Positions 9,004 to 19,032 of a stretch of DNA of 45,540 nt are shown here, in pieces. The stretch's first letter is position 1, and each line of letters opens with the position of its first letter. The stretch covers positions 1 to 45,540 of the forward strand of contig CBDUXT010000045.1 in NCBI GenBank assembly GCA_965371245.1, written 5' to 3'. The notes under the pieces were generated by a model. That model was not told where the DNA came from, did no database searches, and was given only the letters and a program-made list of their open reading frames with translations. This DNA comes from CBDUXT01 sp965371245. GTDB taxonomy: Bacteria; Planctomycetota; Phycisphaerae; UBA1845. A program made the position numbers and the translations under genes.

Positions 9004-9028
9004 CCGCTCCCTGACGGTCGCGGCTCGG
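9004..9028 (-). repeat. Family D half-element inside an upstream open frame
   Basis: CCGCTCCCTGACGGTCGCGGCTCGG, the right arm of family D. It lies upstream of the GTG start proposed for the propeller gene and is translated only if the longer ATG start at 9143 is used. Confidence 0.7.
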
Positions 9029-9181
9029 TAAGAAACAGCCCGCCGAACCGCGCGTGTCCAAGAACTCGCCTAGAACGAAAGCGCAACGGGGTCGCACCCT
9101 CGTGGCTCGTTGAGTAGCCCAGCGCGTTGTTCCGGTCATTCATGGTTCCATATCCTCTGGCGTCCGATCCACAACGCGGCG

Positions 9182-9643
9182 CTACGTGGGTTTGTATCGC
9201 AGAGCCAGTGCCGCGCCCGCGGCAGCCAGGAGAATCCCCACGTAGAACAACAGGCTCGGCGCCTTGGCGGGCCTCGACCAGGCCATGGATACAAACGTGT
9301 TGATGATCGGTGCCCCGGCAAACACGAGTGGGGCGACGAAAATCGGCTTACCGCCCGAGGCCGGCTTGAGCGCGAAGACAATACCCAGCGCCCCGATCGC
9401 CCCGAGGATACCGGCAATGGTCGAGATGCTCATGCCGTACGAACTAAACTCCATCGGCTCCGATTTCGAGATGTAGAGATACGCCACAACGGCCGCGGAA
9501 ACAAGGAAGTACGCCAGCCCGACAAACAGAAACGCACGAAGGGCGCTGTTCTTGCCCAGTGCGACCTGCCCGTGATGGAGCGTCGGGACGTACGCCCCCC
9601 AGCACAAAATGGTCACCAACACAAAGATCGGCCAAAGTTTCAT
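9182..9643 (-). CDS. Small EamA/DMT-like membrane protein
   Basis: 153 residues, ATG with GGAG six bases upstream. Five hydrophobic segments are visible: about 2-22, 36-60, 71-92, 102-120 and 128-148. The pattern resembles a half-size drug/metabolite transporter (EamA) unit, such as those that pair or dimerise. No substrate can be named. It starts downstream of the thioesterase gene on the same strand (92-bp gap), and the propeller gene follows it. Without a search it should be treated as a membrane protein with EamA-like topology. Confidence 0.6.
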   Translation of the reverse strand: MKLWPIFVLVTILCWGAYVPTLHHGQVALGKNSALRAFLFVGLAYFLVSAAVVAYLYISKSEPMEFSSYGMSISTIAGILGAIGALGIVFALKPASGGKPIFVAPLVFAGAPIINTFVSMAWSRPAKAPSLLFYVGILLAAAGAALALRYKPT

Positions 9644-9734
9644 TTGCTACTCCACGAGTGATCCAACCTGTCTGTCGAACGTACACCCCGACGCCCGAAG
9701 GCCTCGGAAACCAACGACGTGCTCCCAAAACCAG

Positions 9735-10157
9735 CTACTTCAGGGCAACACAGTCCTCAAGCACCGCGCGCAGCCGCGCGGGAATCGTAATCGCCTCGAA
9801 CCCGGCCTCGCTCATGGCGCAGCACACGGCCGTCGTTCGACCGAGCGCCAGCCGACGCCCGTCTCGGCGAAACTCAACCTCGTACGTCACGGACCGATCC
9901 CCGACTTTCGCCACGGTCATCGCCAACTCGATCTCTTCTTCAAAGCGGGCCGGTGCGAAATAGTCGCAGCTCGTCGCCACGCGAGGCCAGCCAATCTCGC
10001 GCTCGCCGTCCGTGGTCATCACGCTGCTTCCCTTCGAGCGCCAAAACGCGTGCTCCACCTCTTCCATGAAGCGGTAGTAGTTCGCAAAGTGCAGCACGCC
10101 GGCCATGTCCGTCTCGGCAAACTGCACACGGCGCGTGATGACGAACTCATGGGCCAT
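9735..10157 (-). CDS. 4HBT-family acyl-CoA thioesterase
   Basis: 140 residues, the normal size for single hotdog-fold thioesterases of the YbgC/4-hydroxybenzoyl-CoA thioesterase type. AGGAG stands five bases before the ATG. The catalytic region is clear: RRVQFAETDMAGVLHFANYY, with Asp17 in the position of the catalytic aspartate. Members hydrolyse acyl- or aroyl-CoA/ACP thioesters in the cytoplasm. The substrate is not predictable from sequence. The gene directly follows the sodium symporter (30-bp gap) and lies downstream of the chorismate-lyase-like/halogenase-like genes, so an aromatic thioester is possible but not shown. Confidence 0.85.
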   Translation of the reverse strand: MAHEFVITRRVQFAETDMAGVLHFANYYRFMEEVEHAFWRSKGSSVMTTDGEREIGWPRVATSCDYFAPARFEEEIELAMTVAKVGDRSVTYEVEFRRDGRRLALGRTTAVCCAMSEAGFEAITIPARLRAVLEDCVALK

Positions 10158-10187
10158 CCCGTCTCCTAGATGTCGGACCCGGTGCCC

Positions 10188-11821
<1,634 letters not shown>

Positions 11822-11825
<4 letters not shown>

Positions 11826-12058
11826 ACGCCACCCCCCGCGGCATCTTCGCTTTGCCCCACGTCATCCTCGAGCCCCTCGGGCCAGCAGTACTTGACCGCC
11901 ATCGCCCAGAAACACGCGGCCGCGATCGAGACGCCGGCGTGGTACGCAAGCCCGATCGGGATGAACCCAAAGAGGAGCGGATCGATCCGGTCCCACCACC
12001 AAAAATCCTGGTGGACCAGGGCAAGTAGCAGGATCAAACCATAGACGAATCGTTTCAC
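11822..12058 (-). CDS. DUF3311-type small membrane protein, symporter partner
   Basis: 78 residues from a GTG start with AGGAG about nine bases upstream. It has two to three membrane segments: residues 2-18, 27-45 and 47-60. The W-W-W/D-R-I-D-P-L-L-F-G-F-I-P motif near 20-35 is typical of DUF3311, where the motif reads P-L-x-x-G-x-P-x-x-x-x-Y. The gene overlaps the symporter start by four bases (ATGA). Such small proteins are commonly found just upstream of SSS transporters and probably form a subunit or assembly partner. Confidence 0.75.
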
Positions 12059-12097
12059 GAAAGAGGTCTCCTTTGGGGAACAGCCGCCCGCGGAATC

Positions 12098-13348
12098 TCA
12101 GTCTGTTTCCAGCCGAACCGGAGCGGGAAGGGTAATGCTTTCCCGCATCACGTCAAAGACTTCACCCACCTCGTCGTTGAACACATCGCCGATCAGTAGC
12201 CGAACGATGTGATCGTGATATCGCGGATGTTCCCTGCTGAACCGGCCGAAGCTGAAACTCGGATCATAGAACGCGTACACGAGCTGGCGAATCAGGTGCA
12301 TGCCCGCCGCCAACCGTGGACCGAAGCCGCCCAGCGCCTTGCTCGACAGATCATCCGACGCCAGCGCCTCGTGAATCGCGTCCGCGGCGAACTCACCGCT
12401 CTTTAGCGCCAAGAAAACACCGGAGGAGTATACAGGATCGAGGAAGGCAAAGGCATCCCCCACCAGAACCCAGCCGTCACCCGCCACCCGGCGTGATCGG
12501 TAGGAAAAATCGCTGGTGACATAGGCCCGGCTGACGCACTCGGCCGCTTCAAGCCGCCTGCGGATTCCGGGGCAGTTTTCGATCTCCTCGGTGAGGGTCG
12601 CCATCGGGTCATCGCCGCGACCGGTGCATAAATAGGCCGGCGGTGCCACGACCCCGATGCTGGCGGTGTCGTCGGGTAAGGGAATGAACCAGAACCATCC
12701 CTTGCGGCCGGCGGTGTTGATGATGATCGTGGCGCCGGCGTTACGGCCCTCGTCGCACAAAGCCCCTTTGAAGTACGCATAGATCGAGGCGTTCTTGAGT
12801 TTCTCGTCGGGCTCACGGATGCCAAGCTGGCGCGAGAGCAGCGCTGTCATGCCCGTGGCATCGACGACGACGCGAGCGGCGATGTCCTCGAAGCCGCCCT
12901 CGGTCTTCACCCGAACACCGACGGCCCGATCGCCGTCGAAGAGCACCTCGCCAACCGACACGCCCTGGCGAACTTCCAGGCCATGCTCGACGGCGTTGTC
13001 CAGCATCATCTTGTCGAACCGGTCGCGGCACACCTGCCACGTCACCGACCACTCGTTCGGGTCGCGATCGGTAAAGTAGTACGGCTCGGAGTCGCGGCCC
13101 GACGCGGACACAAACTGAACGCTCTCTTTGAGCGGGAAACCCGACGTACGCAACTTGTCCAGAAGCCCCAGCCGCTTGAAGCTCCAGTAGGTCTGCGGCA
13201 TGAGCGACTCGCCGATGTGGTGGCGCGGGAAGATCGATCGCTCCAGAAGCAGCGTCTTGTGTCCGTAGTCGGCAAGCAACGTCCCGACGGTCGCCCCGCC
13301 GGGTCCGCCGCCGATGATTACACAGTCGTAGGTGTTGCTGTCGGTCAT
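12098..13348 (-). CDS. FAD-dependent oxidoreductase, flavin-dependent halogenase-like
   Basis: 416 residues. The N-terminal FAD-binding motif is IIGGGPGGAT (11-20). PRHHIGESLMPQT (41-53) is the signature shared by CmlS-type flavin halogenases and the geranylgeranyl-reductase branch. GFPLKESVQF puts Lys74 where halogenases carry their catalytic lysine (Lys79 of PrnA). GWFWFIP (217-223) fits the halogenase W-x-W-x-I-P motif. GDAFAFLDPVYSSGV near 297 is the second FAD motif. Halogenases use FADH2, oxygen and chloride or bromide on electron-rich aromatics, and need a separate flavin reductase, which is not seen nearby. The adjacent chorismate-lyase-like gene suggests a hydroxybenzoate substrate. 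A non-halogenating monooxygenase or a polyprenyl reductase are the main alternatives. Confidence 0.7.
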   Translation of the reverse strand: MTDSNTYDCVIIGGGPGGATVGTLLADYGHKTLLLERSIFPRHHIGESLMPQTYWSFKRLGLLDKLRTSGFPLKESVQFVSASGRDSEPYYFTDRDPNEWSVTWQVCRDRFDKMMLDNAVEHGLEVRQGVSVGEVLFDGDRAVGVRVKTEGGFEDIAARVVVDATGMTALLSRQLGIREPDEKLKNASIYAYFKGALCDEGRNAGATIIINTAGRKGWFWFIPLPDDTASIGVVAPPAYLCTGRGDDPMATLTEEIENCPGIRRRLEAAECVSRAYVTSDFSYRSRRVAGDGWVLVGDAFAFLDPVYSSGVFLALKSGEFAADAIHEALASDDLSSKALGGFGPRLAAGMHLIRQLVYAFYDPSFSFGRFSREHPRYHDHIVRLLIGDVFNDEVGEVFDVMRESITLPAPVRLETD

Positions 13349-13463
13349 ACGCTTTAGCGCCGCTTCGCGGCTTGTGGTCGGTTGTCAGTGATCAGTTGAC
13401 AGTCAAGTTACTTGGTCGGCAGTGGCTGGTTTGCCTCAAACAGGCCAGCGGATAGCCGATTGC

Positions 13464-14042
13464 TTATGGCGTATAGCGCTCACCGGTGACAATTTCCAGG
13501 AGTTCGATCGCCGGCTGATCGTCGCAATAGATCGTGCCGACGCGTCCGTAAACCTCGTCGCGTGCCTCCAGCCCCGAGCCTACCAGTAGCGGCGAATCGC
13601 CCCGTAGCCGGAGGAACCATCGCGGATGAATGCGCCGAAGGACGTTGTGCCGGATCAACACGTCGCCGAGCGGCTCGCGCCGTTCGAGGATCGCCTTACG
13701 GACCGCGTCCGAGGTGAAGGCAAGGTCGATCCGCACCAAGCCGAACTCGAAGACGAACTCGCTCCCAGCAGGTGTCAAGACGATGCGGCGACGGTAGGTG
13801 TCACCGTCTTCTTCGTGTTGCTGCACGTGCAGCGCCACCGGCAGACCGTGGAAGTCGGCCAGCCGGGTGGTCATGTGTTCACGATGATCCAGCAACGTAC
13901 GGAACGGGTCGGGCAACTCGCCGGCCGGCACGACTTGCCAGCTCATCGACCGCGCCTCGGCCGGCAGCAGCCCGCTGGAAAGATCCGCGAGCGCCTCATC
14001 GGCGCTCTGATAGTCGGTTGGTTTCTGTTGCACGGGGCTCAT
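13464..14042 (-). CDS. Chorismate-lyase-like protein (DUF98/UbiC-like)
   Basis: 192 residues. The pattern matches the DUF98 chorismate pyruvate-lyase-like family. LLDHREHMTTRLADFHG (50-66) corresponds to the conserved L-L-x-H-x-x-x-M-T-x-x-L-x-x-F. YRRRIVLT (about 82-89) carries the arginine expected at the substrate carboxylate. EPLGDVLIRH is the conserved P-L-G-x-x-L loop, and PAIELLEIV near the C-terminus holds the conserved glutamate. UbiC-type enzymes remove pyruvate from chorismate to give 4-hydroxybenzoate. The ATG overlaps the stop of the upstream radical SAM gene (ATGA), so the two are co-translated. The halogenase-like gene follows after 115 bp. The enzyme activity is inferred from family, not proven. 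Confidence 0.65.
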   Translation of the reverse strand: MSPVQQKPTDYQSADEALADLSSGLLPAEARSMSWQVVPAGELPDPFRTLLDHREHMTTRLADFHGLPVALHVQQHEEDGDTYRRRIVLTPAGSEFVFEFGLVRIDLAFTSDAVRKAILERREPLGDVLIRHNVLRRIHPRWFLRLRGDSPLLVGSGLEARDEVYGRVGTIYCDDQPAIELLEIVTGERYTP

Positions 14043-15367
14043 GTGTAGCGGGTGTTTTGGAACTCAGGCTCGAAGAAACGTGGCACAAGAGCATCGACGC
14101 AGAGCAACCCGCGGCGTGTCAGACGGACGTAGTCACGGTCAACCTCGGCCATGCCATCGCTGACGAGCGATGCGAACGCGTCGCTGAAGGTGGTTGCGAT
14201 TTCGGCGTCGAACTTTTCACGGAAATAGCCGGCGTCGAGCCGGCCGGTCTTGAGTTGTAGAACGAGTTCGCGAATGAGCCGCTGGTGCGACGTGACCGGC
14301 AGCGCCCGCCCGATCGGCAACTCGCCGCGGTCAAGCGAGGAGACGTACTCGTCCCAGCCATCGACGTTCTGATAGTGAACGCCGCCGACGTGCGAGAACG
14401 ATGCCACACCGGTTCCAACCATGTCGGCGCCGTGCCACACCGCGTCTCGGTAGACGAACCCATTTGTCGCAGACCTTTTCACGACGGTGTACGCGCTCGA
14501 GACCTCGTAGCCCGCCCCCTCGAAGAGTGAAAACGCGTGATCGACCCATGCCCGTTTCGTCGCCCAGTCGGCGATCGCCAGCGGCGTGCCGTCGTCCAGC
14601 GCCTCGCGCGACATGACCGCGTTGTGCGGCGACTCCATCTGATACACGGTCAGGCTGTCGGGCGAAAGGGCCAATGCCTGGTCCACCGCCTTCTTCCATG
14701 CCGCCTCGGTGTCGCCCATCATCCCCGCGATCAGGTCGATGTTGATCTGGTCGAAGCCGACCTCGCGGGCCCAGTCGAAGGCGCGGAACACCTCGGGCGA
14801 TTTGTGCGCCCGGCCATTGAGTGCCAGAATCTCGTCATCAAAGTGCTCGATGCCCAGGCTTAGCCGGGTGACGCCGATCGCCTTGATCGTCTCGAGCTTG
14901 CCTTTTTTCAGAGTGCCCGGCTCGCACTCGAAGGTGACCTCGCGGGCGTGCGCCCATTGCCAGTGGTTGGAAATCCGATCGATCAGTCGCTGAAGCTGCT
15001 CGCTGCTGAGAAACGACGGCGTGCCGCCGCCGAAATAGACGAAGTCGAACTCGCGCCCACGGAGATTTGCCCGGTCAGCGTACAGTTCGGCCTCGCGCGC
15101 CAGCGCCTGAACATAGACATCGACGTCGCCGCTGTTCTTGTCGGTGTAGACACGGAAGTAGCAGAACTTGCATCGCTTGCGGCAAAAAGGGATGTGCAGA
15201 TAGAGCCCGAGAGGGGCGACGGAACCGCTGGTCGCCGCGGGCGCGTTTAGCGCGCGGTTCACCGCGGGAAGATGATCGGGCGACCAGGCCGAAAACGGGG
15301 GGTAGTTGGCAACAAAGTAGCTGCCCACTTCCGTCACGGCGTTGTCATTGACGACATCGAGATTCAT
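14039..15367 (-). CDS. HemN/HemW-like radical SAM protein
   Basis: 442 residues from the ATG at 15367. The frame runs on to 15499, but the extra part is translated family A repeat. The radical SAM motif is CRKRCKFC (Cys62, Cys66, Cys69, C-x3-C-x2-C), followed by VYFGGGTPS, the GGE-type region of the HemN family. IDLIAGMMGDT and the C-terminal HemN-like winged domain follow. Paralogs of this class include coproporphyrinogen dehydrogenase, the haem chaperone HemW and class C radical SAM methyltransferases. A canonical HemW is encoded separately at 34257-35459, so this copy probably does something else. Its coupling to a chorismate-lyase-like gene (4-bp overlap) points to a biosynthetic role in aromatic metabolism. 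That is an inference. Confidence 0.75.
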   Translation of the reverse strand: MNLDVVNDNAVTEVGSYFVANYPPFSAWSPDHLPAVNRALNAPAATSGSVAPLGLYLHIPFCRKRCKFCYFRVYTDKNSGDVDVYVQALAREAELYADRANLRGREFDFVYFGGGTPSFLSSEQLQRLIDRISNHWQWAHAREVTFECEPGTLKKGKLETIKAIGVTRLSLGIEHFDDEILALNGRAHKSPEVFRAFDWAREVGFDQINIDLIAGMMGDTEAAWKKAVDQALALSPDSLTVYQMESPHNAVMSREALDDGTPLAIADWATKRAWVDHAFSLFEGAGYEVSSAYTVVKRSATNGFVYRDAVWHGADMVGTGVASFSHVGGVHYQNVDGWDEYVSSLDRGELPIGRALPVTSHQRLIRELVLQLKTGRLDAGYFREKFDAEIATTFSDAFASLVSDGMAEVDRDYVRLTRRGLLCVDALVPRFFEPEFQNTRYT

Positions 15368-15412
15368 GCTGCCCCGTGGATTTGATCGGAACCAAGCCGC
15401 TTCGCCTGCAAC

Positions 15413-15580
15413 ACCCGTTCCGTTTCCAAAAAGCTTCTTCCGTTTTTCGGGTGGCTTGCCCAAGCCGAAGGCGCGAGCATGTGTCGGGCCACCCAGCACA
15501 GGGCCGCACTGCGCTTGGGCATGTCACCCAACGACCGGAGCCGTGAAATATCGAGCCACGTTTTGTGGAAACGGCACGAG
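15413..15580. mobile_element. Family A MITE-like palindromic element, copy 1
   Basis: About 168 bp with imperfect terminal inverted repeats (CCCGTTCCGTTTCC at the left, GGAAACGGCACGAG at the right) and an internal palindrome. It begins 46 bp upstream of the radical SAM ATG. The 34094-34260 copy in reverse complement matches along its whole length, including CTTGCCCAAGCCGAAGGCGC and the CACCCAACGACC block. No gene is carried, as expected for a MITE. Confidence 0.7.
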
Positions 15581-15824
15581 AGTCGTCGTCGGTACGATCC
15601 AAACGGTCGCGAATGGCCCGTAGGCCGAGTTCCGTCAGTATACCCGAACGACTCCGTGTTGACTCTGTAACAACCTGTCATGTTCATCCTGAAAAAGGCA
15701 TCCGAGCGAAGGGAACGGCGGGCAGCTTAACTGGGAGCCTATCCCGGAATTGTGTGGCACCGGGATCTTGCCGGTGTTTTCGCGGGCGCCAAGCCCGTGC
15801 CACACTTGTTGTTGAGATGAGTTC
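15581..15824. other. Intergenic region between repeats and the iron-ADH 3' end
   Basis: No gene is seen. Besides the family C palindrome (15752-15805) it holds plain sequence with no recognisable promoter or RNA. The upstream radical SAM operon promoter should lie here or inside the family A element. Confidence 0.4.
15752..15805. repeat. Family C palindromic element
   Basis: 54 bp bounded by GTGTGGCAC and GTGCCACAC (perfect 9-bp terminal inverted repeats), with further inner pairing. It lies 19 bp past the stop of the iron alcohol dehydrogenase on the minus strand, so it could serve as a transcription terminator. Confidence 0.6.
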
Positions 15825-17000
15825 TTAGTCGAACGCCGCCCGGTAGACCTGCAGCAGATCGTCGGCCGTTACCGGGCGCGGATTGAACTGCGCCGTCCAC
15901 TGACCGGCCGCGTCTTCGGCGAGGGTCGATAGAAGCGCCTCGGGCACCTGGCACTCGATCAGCCGCCGCGGCAGATGGGCGGTCGCGAGCATCGCCTCGA
16001 TCCGACAGGCCAGCGTTTCGGCGCTGTCGGCCAGCAGGGCATAGGGATTGTCGCCCGTTTGCGCATTGAATCGCACGACGTGCGGCAGTAGCAACCCGAC
16101 GGCCACCCCATGGGTAATGCCCAAGCGGGCTGTCAGCGGGTTGGCACAGGAATGCGCGGCGCCGAGCATGGATTGTTCGATGGCTGCTCCGGCGAGATGC
16201 GCGCCGAGAAGCATGTTCGCGCGGGCGCCGCCGTCCGACGGGTCGGTCATGGCCGTCTCGAACGATGGGTCCAGGCGCTGCCACGCCTGTCGCGTGAATT
16301 CCATTGACACGTCGTTGCGCTTGGTCGTGGCCGCCGTCTCGATCGAATGCGCCACGGCGTCGATCGCGGTAGCCGCCGCGACCGCCGGCGGCTGGGTCGC
16401 CGTCAGGTCCGGGTCAAGGATCGCCACACGACAGGCCGCCTTGGAATCGCCACACGCCATCTTCTGATGCGTTGCGGGGTCGCTAATCAGCGCGAAAGAC
16501 TGGGCCTCGCTGCCGGTGCCCGCCGTCGTGGGGATGGCGATCATGCCCAGCATGGGTTTGGCGGCCTTGTTCACGCCCCAATAATCCGCCATCGCGCCGC
16601 CGTTGGTGTGAATGAAGTTGATCCCCTTCGCGCAGTCCATCGAGCTTCCACCACCGAGCCCGATGAGAAAATCGACATCCGCATCGCGAGCGGCCGACAC
16701 GCCGGCGGCGACGTGCTCGGTCGTGGGATTTTCCGCGACGCCGTTGAACACAGTGACTGACAAACCCGCGTCACGCAGCGAGGCGACCGCGCGAGCGACG
16801 TGGCCCGCCCGTTCGAGACCAGGGTCGGTCACGAGCAGAACGCGCTTCGCGCCCTCTGCACACGTAATCGATCCCACTTCGCGAAGGCTTCCGCTGCCAA
16901 AGACCACGCGCGTGCGCGAATGCGCCAGGACACCCGGAAGGGAGTTGTCGCGGGGGGAGTGTCGCCCGGGGTCGGCACCGGCGCCTTGGTCCACGCTCAT
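15825..17000 (-). CDS. Iron-containing (group III) alcohol dehydrogenase
   Basis: 391 residues from the ATG at 17000. A GTG at 17009 is an alternative. The NAD(P)-binding loop GLGGGSSMD is at about residues 114-122. Metal ligands follow the family spacing: Asp214 and His218 in AIDAVAHSIE, and two histidines 14 apart in AHSCANPLTARLGITHG. PTTAGTGSE is the conserved dinucleotide-site segment. These enzymes interconvert alcohols and aldehydes in the cytoplasm with Fe2+ or another divalent metal. The gene is on the same strand as the radical SAM unit but separated from it by about 450 bp of repeats, so it is probably transcribed on its own. Confidence 0.9.
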   Translation of the reverse strand: MSVDQGAGADPGRHSPRDNSLPGVLAHSRTRVVFGSGSLREVGSITCAEGAKRVLLVTDPGLERAGHVARAVASLRDAGLSVTVFNGVAENPTTEHVAAGVSAARDADVDFLIGLGGGSSMDCAKGINFIHTNGGAMADYWGVNKAAKPMLGMIAIPTTAGTGSEAQSFALISDPATHQKMACGDSKAACRVAILDPDLTATQPPAVAAATAIDAVAHSIETAATTKRNDVSMEFTRQAWQRLDPSFETAMTDPSDGGARANMLLGAHLAGAAIEQSMLGAAHSCANPLTARLGITHGVAVGLLLPHVVRFNAQTGDNPYALLADSAETLACRIEAMLATAHLPRRLIECQVPEALLSTLAEDAAGQWTAQFNPRPVTADDLLQVYRAAFD

Positions 17001-17159
17001 ACGGAGCACTCGTTACGACAGCGTCTCGCCCCGGTCCGCCGGCGGGATACGATTACGTCGCGTTTTTCCGCGAATCGCGCGATGCGCGCCAAGGGATGGT
17101 TCTCCTTCGCGCCTTGCCCGTCATGCGTCATCAGCGTCCCGCTCCCGGACGAGTCGAAC

Positions 17160-17177
17160 GGCGGGCAATAGCCCGCC
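17160..17177. repeat. Family H short palindrome, copy 2
   Basis: GGCGGGC-AATA-GCCCGCC, matching 4862-4879 except in one loop base. It lies in the gap upstream of the iron alcohol dehydrogenase, next to a family D element. Confidence 0.65.
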
Positions 17178-17187
17178 CTGCCTTTCC

Positions 17188-17264
17188 GAACCGCGACCGT
17201 TAGGGAGACGTCGGCCGGCGTGCCGATGGCGCTTACCCTACCGCCCCCTGACGGTCGTGGCTTG
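17188..17264. repeat. Family D hairpin repeat
   Basis: The left arm reads GAACCGCGACCGTTAGGGAG and the right arm CCCTGACGGTCGTGGCTTGG, with several mismatches. It lies just downstream of the propeller gene ending at 17293 (minus strand). Confidence 0.65.
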
Positions 17265-17292
17265 GATTGCGTGCGTCATGTGTGTCGCAACG

Positions 17293-18753
17293 CTAGTTCG
17301 CCCCCTGAATCGCGAACAGAGCGCGGCGGTTGGTGATGTACAAGACGCCGTTGGATACCACCGGCGTCGTGTAGACGGAGTTGCCCATGTCGAAAGAGCC
17401 GAGTTTTGTTTGCGTCTTCCCGTGCTTCATCATGATGACTTCGCCGTCTTCGGTGCCCAGCAGCACCTTGCCGTCCACGACAAACGGAGAACCCCAGATG
17501 GCCGAGAAGGTGTCGTACCGCCAGTAGCGCTTCCCGGTGTTGGCATCGAGACAGTACAAGAAACCACTCAGGTCGGCGGCGTAGGCCAAGCCGTCCGCGA
17601 TGGCCACGGATGACATCGACCGGTGGAAATCATCGCCGCCGACGTGCCAGACGCGACCAGTCTCGGTGATGTCGCCGCGTTTGGTTCCGTCGATCGCGTA
17701 CAAGTGCCCGACGCCTTCGCCGTGCTCGGGATCCTGCCCGACACACAGATAGACCTTGTCGTGGTCGATCACCGGTGTCGCGATGATGGCATTTCTCGTT
17801 CCACGCCCGCCAAGAATCCACTTCGAATCCTTGGGGTTGAGGTCGAACTTCCACAACAGCTTGCCCGTCCTCGGTTCAAACGAGTAGCACCAGCCGTCGC
17901 CACCGGCGAAGATCGCCTGTGGCACGCCGCCGATTACCCCGTAGGCCGGTGACGACCAACCCCCGTGCAGCACCTTGTTTCCAGGTTGCAAACCCTCCCA
18001 CAGCACTTTCCCGGTGTTCTTATCGACGGCGAGGAAGTCGGGTGCTTCGGGGACCGGCATGTTCAGGTGCCCCTCGTCCACGCCGTTGGAAGTGGCCACG
18101 AAAATGATGTCACCGGCCCCGACCGGCGAGCAGGTCGCCAGGTTGTGCGGGAACGCCTCGAGATCGGTGAACATGTCGAGCACCCAGATAAAATCGGCGT
18201 CCTGCCTCTCTTTGTACTTCTCATCCTTGAACGGACCGTCGTTCTTGCCATCGGTGAACCCGTTTACGTCGGCGCAAACCAACTCGCAGCGGTTGCTCAC
18301 GTAGTAGATGCGGTCGCCATCGACCCACGGAGACGAGCAAATGCCCTGCTCCGGCCAGTCGTTGACCCGCCCGGTCGGCAGCTTGTCGTGCGTCGCCTGC
18401 CAGAGAAACTTGCCCGTCTTTTCGTCGAGACAAACCATCACGCCTTTGTCACCCGTAATACTGGGACGCAGGTGCCCGTTGTTGTTGGTCCCGACGAAAA
18501 TCTTGCCCCGAGAGATCACCGGGTTGCCGTACGTCTGCGACCCGAGCGGCGCGACCCACTTGATGTTCTTCCTGGTCTTGATGTCCCACGAATTGGGGAT
18601 CCCCGTCTCGCCCGACACCATGTTGCGGTCGGTCGCCCCGCCCCACATAGGCCAGTCGCCGGTCTTGTTCTTCGCGGACTGCTGAGCGCCGACGCTGGTT
18701 ACGAAACCCAGCAACAGCCCCAACACGGTCATCAACGATAATTTCCTGAACAT
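17293..18753 (-). CDS. Secreted PQQ-like beta-propeller protein
   Basis: 486 residues. ATG with AGAGGAA five bases upstream. Signal peptide about 1-23 (LSLMTVLGLLLGFVTSVGA). The mature part starts near DWPMWGGATDRNM, a variant of the W-P-x-W-G-G signature. Blade motifs: LDEKTGKFLWQ (about 110), VDKNTGKVLWE (about 243), FEPRTGKLLWKFD (about 291), LDANTGKRYWRYD (about 400). The ending ITNRRALFAI is typical of the last blade. An insertion with many charged residues (about 168-190, DGKNDGPFKDEKYKERQ) lies between blades. It is a periplasmic or envelope propeller of unknown ligand. It and the next gene upstream (19033-21273) are separated by a 279-bp repeat-bearing gap. Confidence 0.85.
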   Translation of the reverse strand: MFRKLSLMTVLGLLLGFVTSVGAQQSAKNKTGDWPMWGGATDRNMVSGETGIPNSWDIKTRKNIKWVAPLGSQTYGNPVISRGKIFVGTNNNGHLRPSITGDKGVMVCLDEKTGKFLWQATHDKLPTGRVNDWPEQGICSSPWVDGDRIYYVSNRCELVCADVNGFTDGKNDGPFKDEKYKERQDADFIWVLDMFTDLEAFPHNLATCSPVGAGDIIFVATSNGVDEGHLNMPVPEAPDFLAVDKNTGKVLWEGLQPGNKVLHGGWSSPAYGVIGGVPQAIFAGGDGWCYSFEPRTGKLLWKFDLNPKDSKWILGGRGTRNAIIATPVIDHDKVYLCVGQDPEHGEGVGHLYAIDGTKRGDITETGRVWHVGGDDFHRSMSSVAIADGLAYAADLSGFLYCLDANTGKRYWRYDTFSAIWGSPFVVDGKVLLGTEDGEVIMMKHGKTQTKLGSFDMGNSVYTTPVVSNGVLYITNRRALFAIQGAN

Positions 18754-18789
18754 GGCATTCCTCTAAGATCATGTTAAAGAAGTTCTTCC

Positions 18790-18856
18790 GAGCCGCGCCC
18801 GTAAGGAAGCGGTCCGGTTTCGTGAACGAAGGCGCTCCCTTACGGTCGTGGCTCGG
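18790..18856. repeat. Family D hairpin repeat
   Basis: GAGCCGCGCCCGTAAGGAAGCGG pairs with CGCTCCCTTACGGTCGTGGC across a short loop. It lies 36 bp upstream of the propeller start at 18753. It is followed by another small palindrome (CCATGGCTTTAGCCGTGG near 18901). Confidence 0.7.
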
Positions 18857-19032
18857 TTTGTCCTAACCCCTCTTGGAGCCACACAAAGAAGTCGGGTGAC
18901 CCATGGCTTTAGCCGTGGGGGAGTCGAATCCGATGACCATTGGAGTCCCCCACCTCTAAAGAGGTTGGCCACCCACCGAGCACAACCCACAGATTCAAGG
19001 ATACCGGTACACCAGCTCTGCGCATCCCTACC

